Source: Streptomyces rhizoryzae (lineage in GTDB: Bacteria > Actinomycetota > Actinomycetes > Streptomycetales > Streptomycetaceae). Taken from it: a stretch of 64,000 nucleotides of DNA. The stretch spans positions 1-64,000 of the forward strand of contig NZ_JALMUV010000018.1 in the NCBI RefSeq assembly GCF_023155275.1. Reading direction: 5' to 3'. The notes beneath the pieces are model-generated. The model ran no database searches and was not told where the DNA came from. It saw only the letters and a list, made by a program, of their open reading frames with translations. Shown piece after piece: positions 23,062 through 30,881 of this stretch. The translations under genes and the position numbers were made by a program. Positions within the stretch are counted from its first letter, which is position 1. Every line of letters begins with the position of its first letter.

Positions 23062-24384
23062 TCAGGGCCGCCAGCCGGCCCGGGCCGCCCACGCCTCGGC
23101 GACCCCCACCACCAGATCCACCACCGGGTCCTTGATCTCGGTGTACGCGCCGAGGTCGGGGACCCGCTGGGCCAGCTCCCGCTTGAACCGGGCGTAGGCC
23201 GGCACCGCCTCCGGGTGGGCCCGGAACCAGTCGCGGAACAGCAGCGCCAGCCGCTCGTTCGGCGCACCGGCCCGGCGGACGTGGAGGTTGACGTCCGGGC
23301 CCGGCCCGCCGCGCCGCGCCCAGAACCGCTTCGCCCACCGCTCCGGCCCGTCCCCGCACCCGGCCGGGACGTGGTCGTGCTCGTACGGCCCGCGGACGAA
23401 ACCCGCACCGGCCAGCGGCCCGCCGAACTCCCGGTCCGCCGCGGCGAGATCGGCCACGCTCACCTGGAGGTCGAAGACCGGCTTGGCGGCCAGCCCCGGC
23501 ACCGCCGTGCTGCCGATGTGCTCGGCCCGCAGCGCCGACGGGCCCAGCAGCGCCCGTATCCGCTCCGCCAGCGCGGCCCCCTCGGCGGCCCAGCCGGGAC
23601 ACGGGTCGCTGACCACCGGCTTCGGCTCGTGCCCGGCCGCCTCGGCCAGCAGGGCCAGGAACGGCCCGTGCAGCGGCCCGCCGGTGACCAGCGCCGACCC
23701 GTCGCCGGTGAGCACCGGCCGGCCCGCGAGGTCGGTGACCCGGGCCCCCGCCTCACCGGCCAGCACCGGCAGCGGCGCGCGGTCCCCGTAGGCCAGCGGC
23801 CCGGCGCTCACCCAGGCGTCCGCCCGGCCGGCGACCACCTCCGCGGCCCCGCCGCCGGACGCCACCAGGGCGACCCGCCGGTGCAGCGCCGTCAGCAGCG
23901 GCTCCGGCCAGCCCGCCGGGCCGTCCGTCAGCGTCCGGGCGCCGGTCAGCTCCGTCCGCGCCCCGGCCCGCGCCGCCCGGCCGCCCGCCGGATCCCCGGC
24001 GTCCCCGGCCAGCAGCCGGCAGCCCCGCCCGCGCACGGCCACCACCGTCCGCCCGGCCGCCGGGAGGTGGAGGACACCGACCGCCGGCCCGCGGGCGTCC
24101 TCGTAGGCGATCCGCACCGCGGCGTCCGGGGCGCCGGGCGCGGGCGGGGTGCCGAGCACCCAGCGCGGCCCGGCCGGGCCCGGCGGCGCCCCGGCCGTCC
24201 CGCCGCACACCGCGTCCGCCGGGAAGGCGGCGGCCAGTCCGGCCCGCAGCGCCTCCTCCGGGCCGGCTCTGCCGCCGCCGTCCGCCGCGGTGGCCCGCCG
24301 GCCCGCCGCGACCGCCAGCCGCACCGCGCCGGCCGCCCGCTCCGCCAGGCCCGCCGCTGCCGGCCCCGCGCCGGTCCCCGCCAT
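23062..24384 (-). CDS. Fusion of a degenerate inositol-monophosphatase-like domain with a GrpB domain
   Basis: 440 residues. The N-terminal part (about 1-260) follows the IMPase/HisN fold: EEALRAGLAAAFPADAV, RWVLG, AYEDARGPAVGVLHLPAAGRTVVAVRGRGC, then ADAWVSAGPLAYGDRAPLPVLAGEAGARVTDLAGRPV. The metal residues are lost: GEE reads GGT, the DPxDG motif reads GTPPAPG, and the late WD is gone. The C-terminal part (about 265-435) is GrpB/UPF0157, a nucleotidyltransferase-like fold, with LRAEHIGSTAVPGLAAKPVFDLQV and DVNLHVRRAG. The first half is probably a non-catalytic binding module. It is convergent with allantoicase. Function unknown. Confidence 0.75.
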   Translation of the reverse strand: MAGTGAGPAAAGLAERAAGAVRLAVAAGRRATAADGGGRAGPEEALRAGLAAAFPADAVCGGTAGAPPGPAGPRWVLGTPPAPGAPDAAVRIAYEDARGPAVGVLHLPAAGRTVVAVRGRGCRLLAGDAGDPAGGRAARAGARTELTGARTLTDGPAGWPEPLLTALHRRVALVASGGGAAEVVAGRADAWVSAGPLAYGDRAPLPVLAGEAGARVTDLAGRPVLTGDGSALVTGGPLHGPFLALLAEAAGHEPKPVVSDPCPGWAAEGAALAERIRALLGPSALRAEHIGSTAVPGLAAKPVFDLQVSVADLAAADREFGGPLAGAGFVRGPYEHDHVPAGCGDGPERWAKRFWARRGGPGPDVNLHVRRAGAPNERLALLFRDWFRAHPEAVPAYARFKRELAQRVPDLGAYTEIKDPVVDLVVGVAEAWAARAGWRP

Positions 24385-24455
24385 CCCGATCCGCCCCCTG
24401 TCCGCCGTCCGGTCCCGGCCCGCGCCCGCCGCGGGCCGTCACCGGCTGCAACGGA

Positions 24456-25136
24456 TCACTCCGCCACCGAGTTCCAGAACATCACCTCGTACGCCTGAAG
24501 GAGGTACCCGTGGCGGTGCGCCGCGGCCGGCCGGGCCTGGCCGGTGTCGAGGCCCTCCTGCACCGCCGCCCGGGCCGCCTCCGCCAGCTCGGGCGCCGGC
24601 TCGGCGAACAGCGCGAAGAAGCCGCGGGCCGCGTCGGGGAAGCCGTAGTGCTCGGCCATCGCGCGGTGCACGGCGGCGCAGTAGCCGCCCCAGGACGCGA
24701 AGTTGGCGGTGAGCGCGATCGCCGCGTCGGCGGGCCCGGCGGTCAGCGCCAGCCGGGCGGTGTACGACGGGAACGCCTGGCAGCCGGGGCGCGGCCGGTA
24801 CCCGGCGATCTCCCGGTCGGTCAGCCCGCAGGCGTCCGCCAGCCCGGCCAGCCGCGCCAGCGCCCGGGTCTCCCCCTGGGCGAGCAGGTCGAAGAAGTCG
24901 GCCACCGGCGGATCGCCGTCCGCGCGCCGTGCCAGGTGCTGGAAGCTGATCCGGTCGGCGGTCAGGACGTGGTACTGCTCCAGGGCGAGCGTGCTGAACA
25001 CCGAACGGGGCGCCGAGCCCGCGGCGATCCGCCGGACGAGCCGGTTGGCGCCGTCCTCCGGGGCGAGCGCGCGGACCGCCTCCGCCAGGACGTCGGCGGC
25101 GCGGGGCCGCGGGGCACCGGCGGCGGGTCGGGCCAT
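24456..25136 (-). CDS. TenA/PqqC-like (haem-oxygenase-fold) protein
   Basis: 226 residues, all helical. It has EQYHVLTADRISFQHLARR (about 52-70), LADACGLTDREI, PGCQAFPSYTARLALTAGPADAAIALTANFASWGGYCAAVHRAMAEHYGF with the aromatic cluster typical of TenA/THI-4 folds, and a LLQAYEVMFWNS C-terminus. The family includes thiaminase II and PqqC, but many actinobacterial members have no known reaction. Whether a TenA active-site cysteine is kept cannot be told with confidence; the GCQAF cysteine is a candidate. Length is normal. It is followed 71 bases later by the start of the fusion gene on the same strand. Confidence 0.65.
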   Translation of the reverse strand: MARPAAGAPRPRAADVLAEAVRALAPEDGANRLVRRIAAGSAPRSVFSTLALEQYHVLTADRISFQHLARRADGDPPVADFFDLLAQGETRALARLAGLADACGLTDREIAGYRPRPGCQAFPSYTARLALTAGPADAAIALTANFASWGGYCAAVHRAMAEHYGFPDAARGFFALFAEPAPELAEAARAAVQEGLDTGQARPAAAHRHGYLLQAYEVMFWNSVAE

Positions 25137-25229
25137 GGCGGTCTCCTCCGGGGCGCGGGGCGGGGCCCCAGCGTAGGCCCCGGCCCCCTCCCGGGCGCGC
25201 AGGCGGCCCGCCGGCCGCCGGGGATCACC

Positions 25230-27164
25230 TCATTGCCCGCCCCGCCCGGCCAGCGCGTCCGCGACGAAGGTGTCCAGCACCCCGTCGCCGACCACCACCG
25301 GGATCCGCTTGCCCTTCAGGTCCACGTACACGTACGCCCTGGCCCTGGCCACCGACTCCGGGATGCGGGCGCGCAGCCGGCGGGCGGCCGCCTCGTCGCC
25401 GGACCGGGTCGCCTCGATCAGCCGCAGCGCGTCGCGGGCCGCGTCCGCCCAGGCGCGGGTGGCGTCCAGCCACGGCGCGGTCTCCCGGACGAATCCGTGG
25501 CCGGGCAGCCGGTCGCGCAGCACCCCCGGCGCGTCCCGCAGGTCGCGCAGCACCGCGTCCAGCCGGTCGGCCCGGCCGTCGGCGCGGAACCGGTCCACGG
25601 CGGCGGCCAGTTCGGGCGCCTGGTGCGGGTTGATGGCCGAGCTGTAGTTGACGTCGGCGAAGGCCCGCAGGGCGCGGGCGGCCCGGGCGTCGCCGCCGGC
25701 CAGCTCGTCCAGGGCCGCGCGCCAGGAGGCGCGGGCGTCGTAGCCGCGGTCGTTCCAGGAGTAGTCGGCGACGGTGGCCAGGGCCAGGTCGGAGGCGGTG
25801 GGCTGGATCATCGGGTTCGCGGTGATCCCGGCCAGGGCGCCCGGCAGCCCGGCCCCCCGGGCGTTGTAGGGCCCGAGCATCAGCCGCTTGCTGACGTAGT
25901 CGTTGACCGGGTAGTTGTCCCAGAGCAGGATCGGGTGCCCGTAGAGCCGCCGGGCCTGCTGCGCCTGACCGGCGGTCAGCGTCGGCGCGATCACGCCCAC
26001 GCCGGTCCACTCCACCAGCACGTCGCGGTCCAGGCGGGTGGCGAGCGCCTTCTTGTACGGCGTCGCCTTGAGGTCGGCGTACTCGGTCGGCACCATCTGG
26101 AGCGGCTCGGCGCCCCGGTGGCGGGCGATGAACTCCCGGTGGACGCGGTTGAGCAGCTCCGCCTGGGCCCTTCCGGCCGCCCCGCCGCCGGTCCCGTACT
26201 TCTCGCGGTCGGCGGCGCAGTTCCACGTGGTGTAGCTGATGTCGTCCAGCGGGACCGCGAAGGTCCGCACCCCGGCCTCCCACAGCGTGGCGAACTTCGC
26301 GATCAGCGCCCGGACGTCGGCCTCCGAGCTGTAGCAGACCGACAGCCCGGGGGAGAGGGCGTAGGTGAACGCCACGTGCCGGGCCCGGGCCCGGTCCACC
26401 AGCTCCTCGATCCGCGCCAGCCGGTCCGCGGGGTAGGGGTCGCGCCACTTCTCCCGCAGATAGGCGTCGTCCTTGGGGGAGTAGACGTAGAGGTTCATCT
26501 TGTGCCGGGCGGCGAAGTCCAGCTGCTCCAGCCGGGCGGTGTGCGACCACGGGGTGCCGTAGAAGCCCTCCACGACGCCGCGCAGCGGGGTGGCCGGCCA
26601 GTCCCGGACGGCGGTGCCGCGGACCGCCGCACCGGGCCGGGAGCGGTGCGGCAGCAGCTGGCGCAGGGTCTGCGCCGCGTAGTAGGTGCCGGCGGCGTCC
26701 CGGCCGGCCAGGGCGATCCGGCCGCTGCCCGCGGCCAGCGCGTAGCCCTCCGCGGGCAGGTCCGCGGTGCCGCGCGCGCCCAGCTCCGCGAGCGCCCGCC
26801 GGGCACCGGGTCCGTCCACGTAGACGGTCAGCCGCCCGCTGCCGGCGGTGGCCCGGCCGGTCCGTACGACGTGCCGCGCACCGGCGTCCTTCAGGGCGCG
26901 GACCACCAGGGCCAGCGCCGGGGCGTCGGCGTGCGGTCCGGCGACGAGGTCCACGGACGCGGTGACGGTGGCGTGGCCGGGGCGCTCGCGGACGGACCGG
27001 GGAACGGGGGAGAGGGCGGTCGGGGCGGTCCGGTCCCGGGCGGCCGGCGCCGCCGCGGTCCCGGTGGCCGGCGCGGCGCCGGAGGGCCCGGCCAGTCCCG
27101 CCAGCGGGACCACGGCGAGGGCGGTGGCGAGGGCGGTGACGGCCGCGGTGCGCGTACGGTGCAT
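25230..27164 (-). CDS. Secreted GH84 beta-N-acetylglucosaminidase (hyaluronidase family)
   Basis: 644 residues. A signal peptide (1-30) is followed by a GH20b-like N-terminal domain (about 50-180) and the GH84 barrel starting at LRGVVEGFYGTPWSH (about 193-207). The catalytic aspartate pair is in AVPLDDISYTTWN (about 305-317), with LWDNYPVNDY (about 405) and the ANPMIQPTASDLALATVADYSWN segment also conserved. It ends in a helical region and a short C-terminal piece with VDLKGKRIPVVVGDGVLDTFV. It would remove terminal N-acetylglucosamine outside the cell and may act with the chitosanase for aminosugar scavenging. Confidence 0.92.
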   Translation of the reverse strand: MHRTRTAAVTALATALAVVPLAGLAGPSGAAPATGTAAAPAARDRTAPTALSPVPRSVRERPGHATVTASVDLVAGPHADAPALALVVRALKDAGARHVVRTGRATAGSGRLTVYVDGPGARRALAELGARGTADLPAEGYALAAGSGRIALAGRDAAGTYYAAQTLRQLLPHRSRPGAAVRGTAVRDWPATPLRGVVEGFYGTPWSHTARLEQLDFAARHKMNLYVYSPKDDAYLREKWRDPYPADRLARIEELVDRARARHVAFTYALSPGLSVCYSSEADVRALIAKFATLWEAGVRTFAVPLDDISYTTWNCAADREKYGTGGGAAGRAQAELLNRVHREFIARHRGAEPLQMVPTEYADLKATPYKKALATRLDRDVLVEWTGVGVIAPTLTAGQAQQARRLYGHPILLWDNYPVNDYVSKRLMLGPYNARGAGLPGALAGITANPMIQPTASDLALATVADYSWNDRGYDARASWRAALDELAGGDARAARALRAFADVNYSSAINPHQAPELAAAVDRFRADGRADRLDAVLRDLRDAPGVLRDRLPGHGFVRETAPWLDATRAWADAARDALRLIEATRSGDEAAARRLRARIPESVARARAYVYVDLKGKRIPVVVGDGVLDTFVADALAGRGGQ

Positions 27165-27297
27165 CCTTCGGTCCTCCTCGGAGCGGCGAGGTTCACGGAC
27201 GAGTCTGGTGCGTGCGTCGCGCCGGGGGCCGCCGGGCGCGCGCCGGGCACCATGCGGCAGCAGGGTTCACCCGATCGCCGGGCGGGGCAAGGGGGCG

Positions 27298-27465
27298 TCA
27301 GCGGGACTTGGCGATGATCACCAGCAGGCTCATGAAGGCCAGCAGCACGTGGGTGGCGACGACGTAGATGAAGACCCGCACGTACAGGCCGCGCGGCGGC
27401 TTGTTCTCGACGTACCGGCGGGGGGCCGGGGGCGTGGACGGGGCGGGGTCGGGGGTCTGGGGCAC
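27298..27465 (-). CDS. Small membrane protein (DUF6126-like)
   Basis: 55 residues from GTG 27465: a Pro-rich N-terminus, then RGLYVRVFIYVVATHVLLAFMSLLVIIAKSR with one membrane helix. From memory, DUF6126 proteins of Streptomyces have this RxFxYxxATHxxxxF pattern and lie directly downstream of an XRE-cupin regulator, exactly as here (the regulator gene ends at 27600 on the same strand). It is too short for most automated calls. Role unknown; the pairing suggests that it works with, or is controlled by, the regulator. Confidence 0.7.
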   Translation of the reverse strand: MPQTPDPAPSTPPAPRRYVENKPPRGLYVRVFIYVVATHVLLAFMSLLVIIAKSR

Positions 27466-27599
27466 GGTGGACAGTCCTTCCCTTCCGGAACGGGTGAACG
27501 GGGCGGGCGGCGGCGCGGGGTGGTTCGGCCGCCGGGGCGGCGCGGCGGTCGGGAGGGGCGCCGGGGCGGTGCCGCGGGCGGTGCGGCGGGCGGTGCGGA

Positions 27600-28229
27600 T
27601 CAGCCGCCGCGGTGGTCCGGCAGGCGGCCCCCCAGGCACAGCTCGGCGGCACCGCTCTGGAGCAGCGTGTGCACGAACAGCAGCTCGGTGCCGCCGGGCG
27701 AGGCGGCGGCCAGCCGGTGCGGGGTGAGCGAGTCGAAGTGCGCGGCGTCGCCGGGCTCCAGGACGTGCACGGCGTCGCCGAGGACCAGCCGCAGCCGCCC
27801 GGTGAGGACGTAGAGCCACTCCTCGCCCGGGTGCACCCGCACCAGATCGCCCTGGGCCCGCTCGGGGACGTGCACCCGCAGCGCCTGCATGGCGCGGCCG
27901 GCGCCGCCGGCGGTCCGGTACGTCCAGCCGCCGGCCCCGTACGGTTCGGCGCGGCCGGCCCGGATGATCGGGTCCCGCTCCGGAGCGGTCTCGCCGAGCA
28001 GATCGGATACCGTGGTGCCGTAGGTCCTGGCCAGCGCGAGCAGCATCGGCAGCGACGGCTGCCGCTGACCGGTCTCCAGCCGCGAGAGGTGGGCGGGCGA
28101 CAGCCCCACCCGCCGGGCCGCGGTCTCCAGCGTCAGCCCGCTGTGCCGCCGCAGCTCCCGCAGCCGGGGCGCGACGGTGGTCAGCTCCTCCGGGGCGGGG
28201 CCGGCGGGCGGGACGGGGGGCTCGGTCAT
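27600..28229 (-). CDS. XRE-type regulator with cupin sensor domain
   Basis: 209 residues. The HTH (about 20-75) reads APRLRELRRHSGLTLETAARRVGLSPAHLSRLETGQRQPSLPMLLALARTYG. The cupin (about 125-200) has VHPGEEWLYVLTGRLRLVLGDAVHVLEPGDAAHFDSLTPHRLAA. Start ATG 28229 was preferred over 28253 because a -10 element TATACC lies seven bases upstream, implying a leaderless message. Its promoter overlaps two palindromes (28258-28284), so it is probably self-regulated. The gene pairs with the small membrane protein downstream. Confidence 0.85.
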   Translation of the reverse strand: MTEPPVPPAGPAPEELTTVAPRLRELRRHSGLTLETAARRVGLSPAHLSRLETGQRQPSLPMLLALARTYGTTVSDLLGETAPERDPIIRAGRAEPYGAGGWTYRTAGGAGRAMQALRVHVPERAQGDLVRVHPGEEWLYVLTGRLRLVLGDAVHVLEPGDAAHFDSLTPHRLAAASPGGTELLFVHTLLQSGAAELCLGGRLPDHRGG

Positions 28230-28235
28230 GGTTCC

Positions 28236-28284
28236 GGTATAGCCAGCCTTCACCTGAGAGGCAAAAGTTTTGCCTCAGAGGCAA
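28236..28284 (-). promoter_or_regulatory. Leaderless promoter and overlapping palindromic operators
   Basis: On the minus strand: -35 TTGCCT (28264-28259), 17 bp, -10 TATACC (28241-28236), ATG at 28229. Two perfect palindromes overlap: GAGGCAAAA-G-TTTTGCCTC (28258-28276) and TTGCCTC-A-GAGGCAA (28270-28284). The -35 lies inside the first. Confidence 0.7.
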
Positions 28285-28416
28285 GACAGCCGCGCGGGGG
28301 CAATCGGTACATTCCGGACGGATTGCGGTGACCGTGCGGGGTCCCTGTGAACTCCCGGGAAACTTCCGCCCGTTGGGATTGACAGGGGCATGTCTACGCG
28401 CGTCATGCTGGTCCGC

Positions 28417-28848
28417 ATGAGAATCCCCCCACGGATGACCAGGATCGGCGCCGCCGGCGCCCTCGTTTCGGCCCTTCTCCTCGGTGGCACGGCGGTCGCC
28501 GCGACGCCCGCCGCCACGGCGCACCCGGCCGCGGTCCGCACCGCCGCCGTCCACACCGACGCGGTCGGCAGCGTCTGCTACTCCAAGCTGCCGTCGCAGG
28601 CCCACGACACCCTCGACCTGATCGCCAAGGGCGGTCCCTACCCGTACCCGAAGGACGGCACGGTCTTCGACAACCGCGAGGGCGTCCTCCCGGCCCAGAA
28701 GAGCGGCTACTACCACGAGTACACCGTGGTCACGCCGGGCTCCCCGGACCGCGGTGCCCGGCGCATCGTGGCCGGCCAGAAGAGCCAGGAGGACTACTAC
28801 ACCGCGGACCACTACGCGACCTTCGACCTCGTCGACTTCGGCTGCTGA
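28417..28848 (+). CDS. Secreted guanyl-specific ribonuclease (RNase Sa type)
   Basis: 143 residues: signal peptide (MRIPPRM..., cut near AVAATPA), short Ala-rich spacer and a 95-residue microbial ribonuclease domain. Compared with RNase Sa it keeps VCYSKLPSQAHDTLDLI, the catalytic Glu in GYYHEYTVVTPG, the Arg in ARRIVAG, the His in DHYATFDL and both cysteines (VC and FGC at the very end). It cuts RNA after G outside the cell. ATG 28417 fits the signal peptide; earlier in-frame ATGs at 28390 and 28405 lack support. TTGACA (28379-28384) upstream may be its -35. No barstar-like inhibitor gene is adjacent. Confidence 0.93.
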   Translation: MRIPPRMTRIGAAGALVSALLLGGTAVAATPAATAHPAAVRTAAVHTDAVGSVCYSKLPSQAHDTLDLIAKGGPYPYPKDGTVFDNREGVLPAQKSGYYHEYTVVTPGSPDRGARRIVAGQKSQEDYYTADHYATFDLVDFGC

Positions 28849-28880
28849 GGCCGGCGCGTACCACCACCTGACCGACCGTC

Positions 28881-28914
28881 CGGCGGCCGGGGTGCCCAGG
28901 CACCCCGGCCGCCG
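28881..28914 (+). terminator. Terminator of the ribonuclease gene
   Basis: Two perfectly complementary 16-base arms (28881-28896 and 28899-28914) are separated by only CA, followed by TTGTG. This is a very stable hairpin. Confidence 0.8.
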
Positions 28915-29198
28915 TTGTGCTCCCCCGCACTCCCCTGCGCTCCCCCCGTCCCACCTGCCACTTCGCCCTCTCCCGCGGTCATTCTCGGCAGAAGGGGCGC
29001 ACAGGGGCGCACCCCGCGAGAGGATGGGCAGCGGCTGCCGGTAGCGTTTCGGCAGAAACGAGGAAGGGGCGGGCATCGGCGGCAAAGGGGCCAGGGAACG
29101 GCCGGCCGGCGCGGCGCGCCCGCAGGAAGTGCTGGTCCGCCGTGCGCCGCGCCACCGCGGCACGGGCGTCGGAGAAGAAGGAAGGACGGCGAACTGCC
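28915..29198. other. Intergenic region before the aldolase gene
   Basis: The aldolase frame stays open back to 28917, but no ribosome site or aldolase-like sequence supports a longer protein. The segment is GC-rich with many GGAAGG/GAAGAAGG runs just before 29199. No further feature is seen. Confidence 0.4.
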
Positions 29199-29867
29199 GT
29201 GTATCGCTGGGAGATCACCCGGGCCGCACTGGCGCAGCGCGTTTTCGCCATCGTCCGCAGCAAGACCTACGACGAGGCGAGTGCCACCGCCGACACCCTG
29301 CTGTCGGCCGGCCTGACGAGCCTGGAGATATCCCTGACCACGCCGTTCGCGCTGGAGGCGGTCACCACCCTCTCCCGCGAGCTGGGCGAGGACGCGGTGA
29401 TCGGCGCCGGTACGGTCCTTGACGCCGCGTCGGCCCGGATGGCGGTGGACGCCGGCGCCCGCTTCCTGGTCTCGCCGAGCCTGGACGCCGACGTCATCCG
29501 CACCGGCCACCGCTACGGCATCCCGGTCTTCGCCGGGGTCGCCACGCCGACCGAGGCCGTGCGCGGCCTGGAGCTGGGCGCGGACGCGCTCAAGCTGTTC
29601 CCGGCCGCCGGCCGCCATCCCTCCTGGGTCGGCGAGGTGCGCGCCGCCCTGCCGCAGGCCCCGCTGATCCCGGCGGGCGGGGTGACGCCCGAGACCGCGC
29701 CGCAGTGGATCGCGGCCGGCGCCGTCGCGGTGGGCATGGGCCCGTCCCTGGCCGAGGGCGACCGGGAGACGGTCGCCAAGCGCGTCGCCGATCTGCTGGC
29801 CCGGCTCGCCGACGCGGTGCCGGAGCGGCCGGGGCGGGCCGGCGCGCCCGACCTGTACGAGGACTGA
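29199..29867 (+). CDS. eda: KDPG/KDPGal aldolase
   Basis: 222 residues of the class I aldolase family. It would cleave 2-dehydro-3-deoxy-6-phosphogluconate (or galactonate form) to pyruvate and glyceraldehyde 3-phosphate. Marks are VFAIVRSKTYDEA (about 16-28), LEISLTTPFAL with the catalytic Glu, VIGAGTVLDAASARMAVDAGARFLVSP, and the Schiff-base lysine in ADALKLFPAAGRHPSWV (about 132). The usual PTGGV reads PAGGV here. Start GTG 29199 is the first codon of family-like sequence. The neighbour genes are not obviously part of a sugar-acid pathway. Confidence 0.88.
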   Translation: MYRWEITRAALAQRVFAIVRSKTYDEASATADTLLSAGLTSLEISLTTPFALEAVTTLSRELGEDAVIGAGTVLDAASARMAVDAGARFLVSPSLDADVIRTGHRYGIPVFAGVATPTEAVRGLELGADALKLFPAAGRHPSWVGEVRAALPQAPLIPAGGVTPETAPQWIAAGAVAVGMGPSLAEGDRETVAKRVADLLARLADAVPERPGRAGAPDLYED

Positions 29868-30019
29868 CCGCAGGCCGGGCCGGCGGCGGCCTTACGGGCC
29901 GGGCGGCTGCCGCGCAGGCGCCCGGCCGTGCGTCCCACGAGGCGGGCAGGGGGTTCACCGGGCGGCCGGGCTCTGCCACGCTGTGCGCTTCCGTCCACCT
30001 GATCGGGAGTCAGCCCACG

Positions 30020-30859
30020 ATGAAGCGCGCCGCGGCCCTGTCCGCCCTCGCCTGCCTGCTCGCCGTCACCGCCGCCGCCCCGGCCGCCTCGTACGCCGCC
30101 GCCCCGGCCGCGGGCGGCACCGCCGCCGGGGCCCGGCCGGGCCACCGGACCGCCACCCTCCTGGACGAGGTCCCGCGCCGCGGCGTCCTGCGGGTCTGCA
30201 CCACCGGCGACTACCGCCCCTTCACCTACCGCGACCCGGCCACCGGCCACTACCGCGGGGTGGACATCGACATGGCCGCGGACCTCGCCAAGAGCCTGGA
30301 CGCCACGCCCCGTTACGTCGCCACCACCTGGTCCGGGCTGGTCGGCGACCTGGTCGCCGGGCGCTGCGACATCGGCATGGGCGGCGTCTCGATCACCCTC
30401 GCCCGGGCCCGGTCCGTCGCGTTCAGCACACCGACCCGCACCGACGGCAAGACGCCCGTCGTGCGCTGCGCCGACCAGGACGCCTACCGGACGCTGGAGC
30501 AGATCGACCGGCCCGGCGTGCGCGTGGTGGTCAACCCCGGCGGCACCAACGAGCAGTTCGCCCGCGCCCACCTCAAGCGGGCCACCCTCCTCGTCCACCC
30601 CGACAACACCACGATCTTCGACGAGATCATCGCCGGGCGGGCGGACGTGATGATGACCGACGCCAGCGAGACCCGCTACCAGGCCAAGATCCACCCGGAG
30701 CTGTGCGCGGTCCACCCGGACCAGCCGTTCACCTTCTCCGAGAAGGCGTACGCCCTGCCCCGCGGCGACAGCCCGTTCACGCAGTACGTCGACCAGTGGG
30801 TGCACCTGGCCACCCACGACGGCACGTACCGGGCGTACGAGGACGCCTGGATGAAGTAG
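30020..30859 (+). CDS. Exported cyclohexadienyl-dehydratase-like (PheC type) protein
   Basis: 279 residues: a signal peptide (about 1-27) and one amino-acid-binding fold. It is much closer to PheC of Pseudomonas than to ordinary binding proteins: VLRVCTTGDYRPFTYRD, DIGMGGVSITLARARSVAFS, GVRVVVNPGGTNEQFARAHLK, VHPDNTTIFDEI, DVMMTDASETRYQAKIHPELCAVHP and YVDQWVHLA all match that enzyme by memory. The Glu in DASETRYQ aligns with the catalytic acid of the dehydratase. It may convert prephenate or arogenate outside the membrane, or it may be a binding protein that kept the sequence. GGGAG is 11 bases upstream. No transporter genes adjoin it. Confidence 0.8.
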   Translation: MKRAAALSALACLLAVTAAAPAASYAAAPAAGGTAAGARPGHRTATLLDEVPRRGVLRVCTTGDYRPFTYRDPATGHYRGVDIDMAADLAKSLDATPRYVATTWSGLVGDLVAGRCDIGMGGVSITLARARSVAFSTPTRTDGKTPVVRCADQDAYRTLEQIDRPGVRVVVNPGGTNEQFARAHLKRATLLVHPDNTTIFDEIIAGRADVMMTDASETRYQAKIHPELCAVHPDQPFTFSEKAYALPRGDSPFTQYVDQWVHLATHDGTYRAYEDAWMK

Positions 30860-30881
30860 CCGCGCCGCGGCCGGCGGGGTG

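Noticed and set aside
28917..29198. Extended KDPG aldolase start
   Set aside because: The added residues do not resemble the family and cross the end of the terminator region; no ribosome site supports them.
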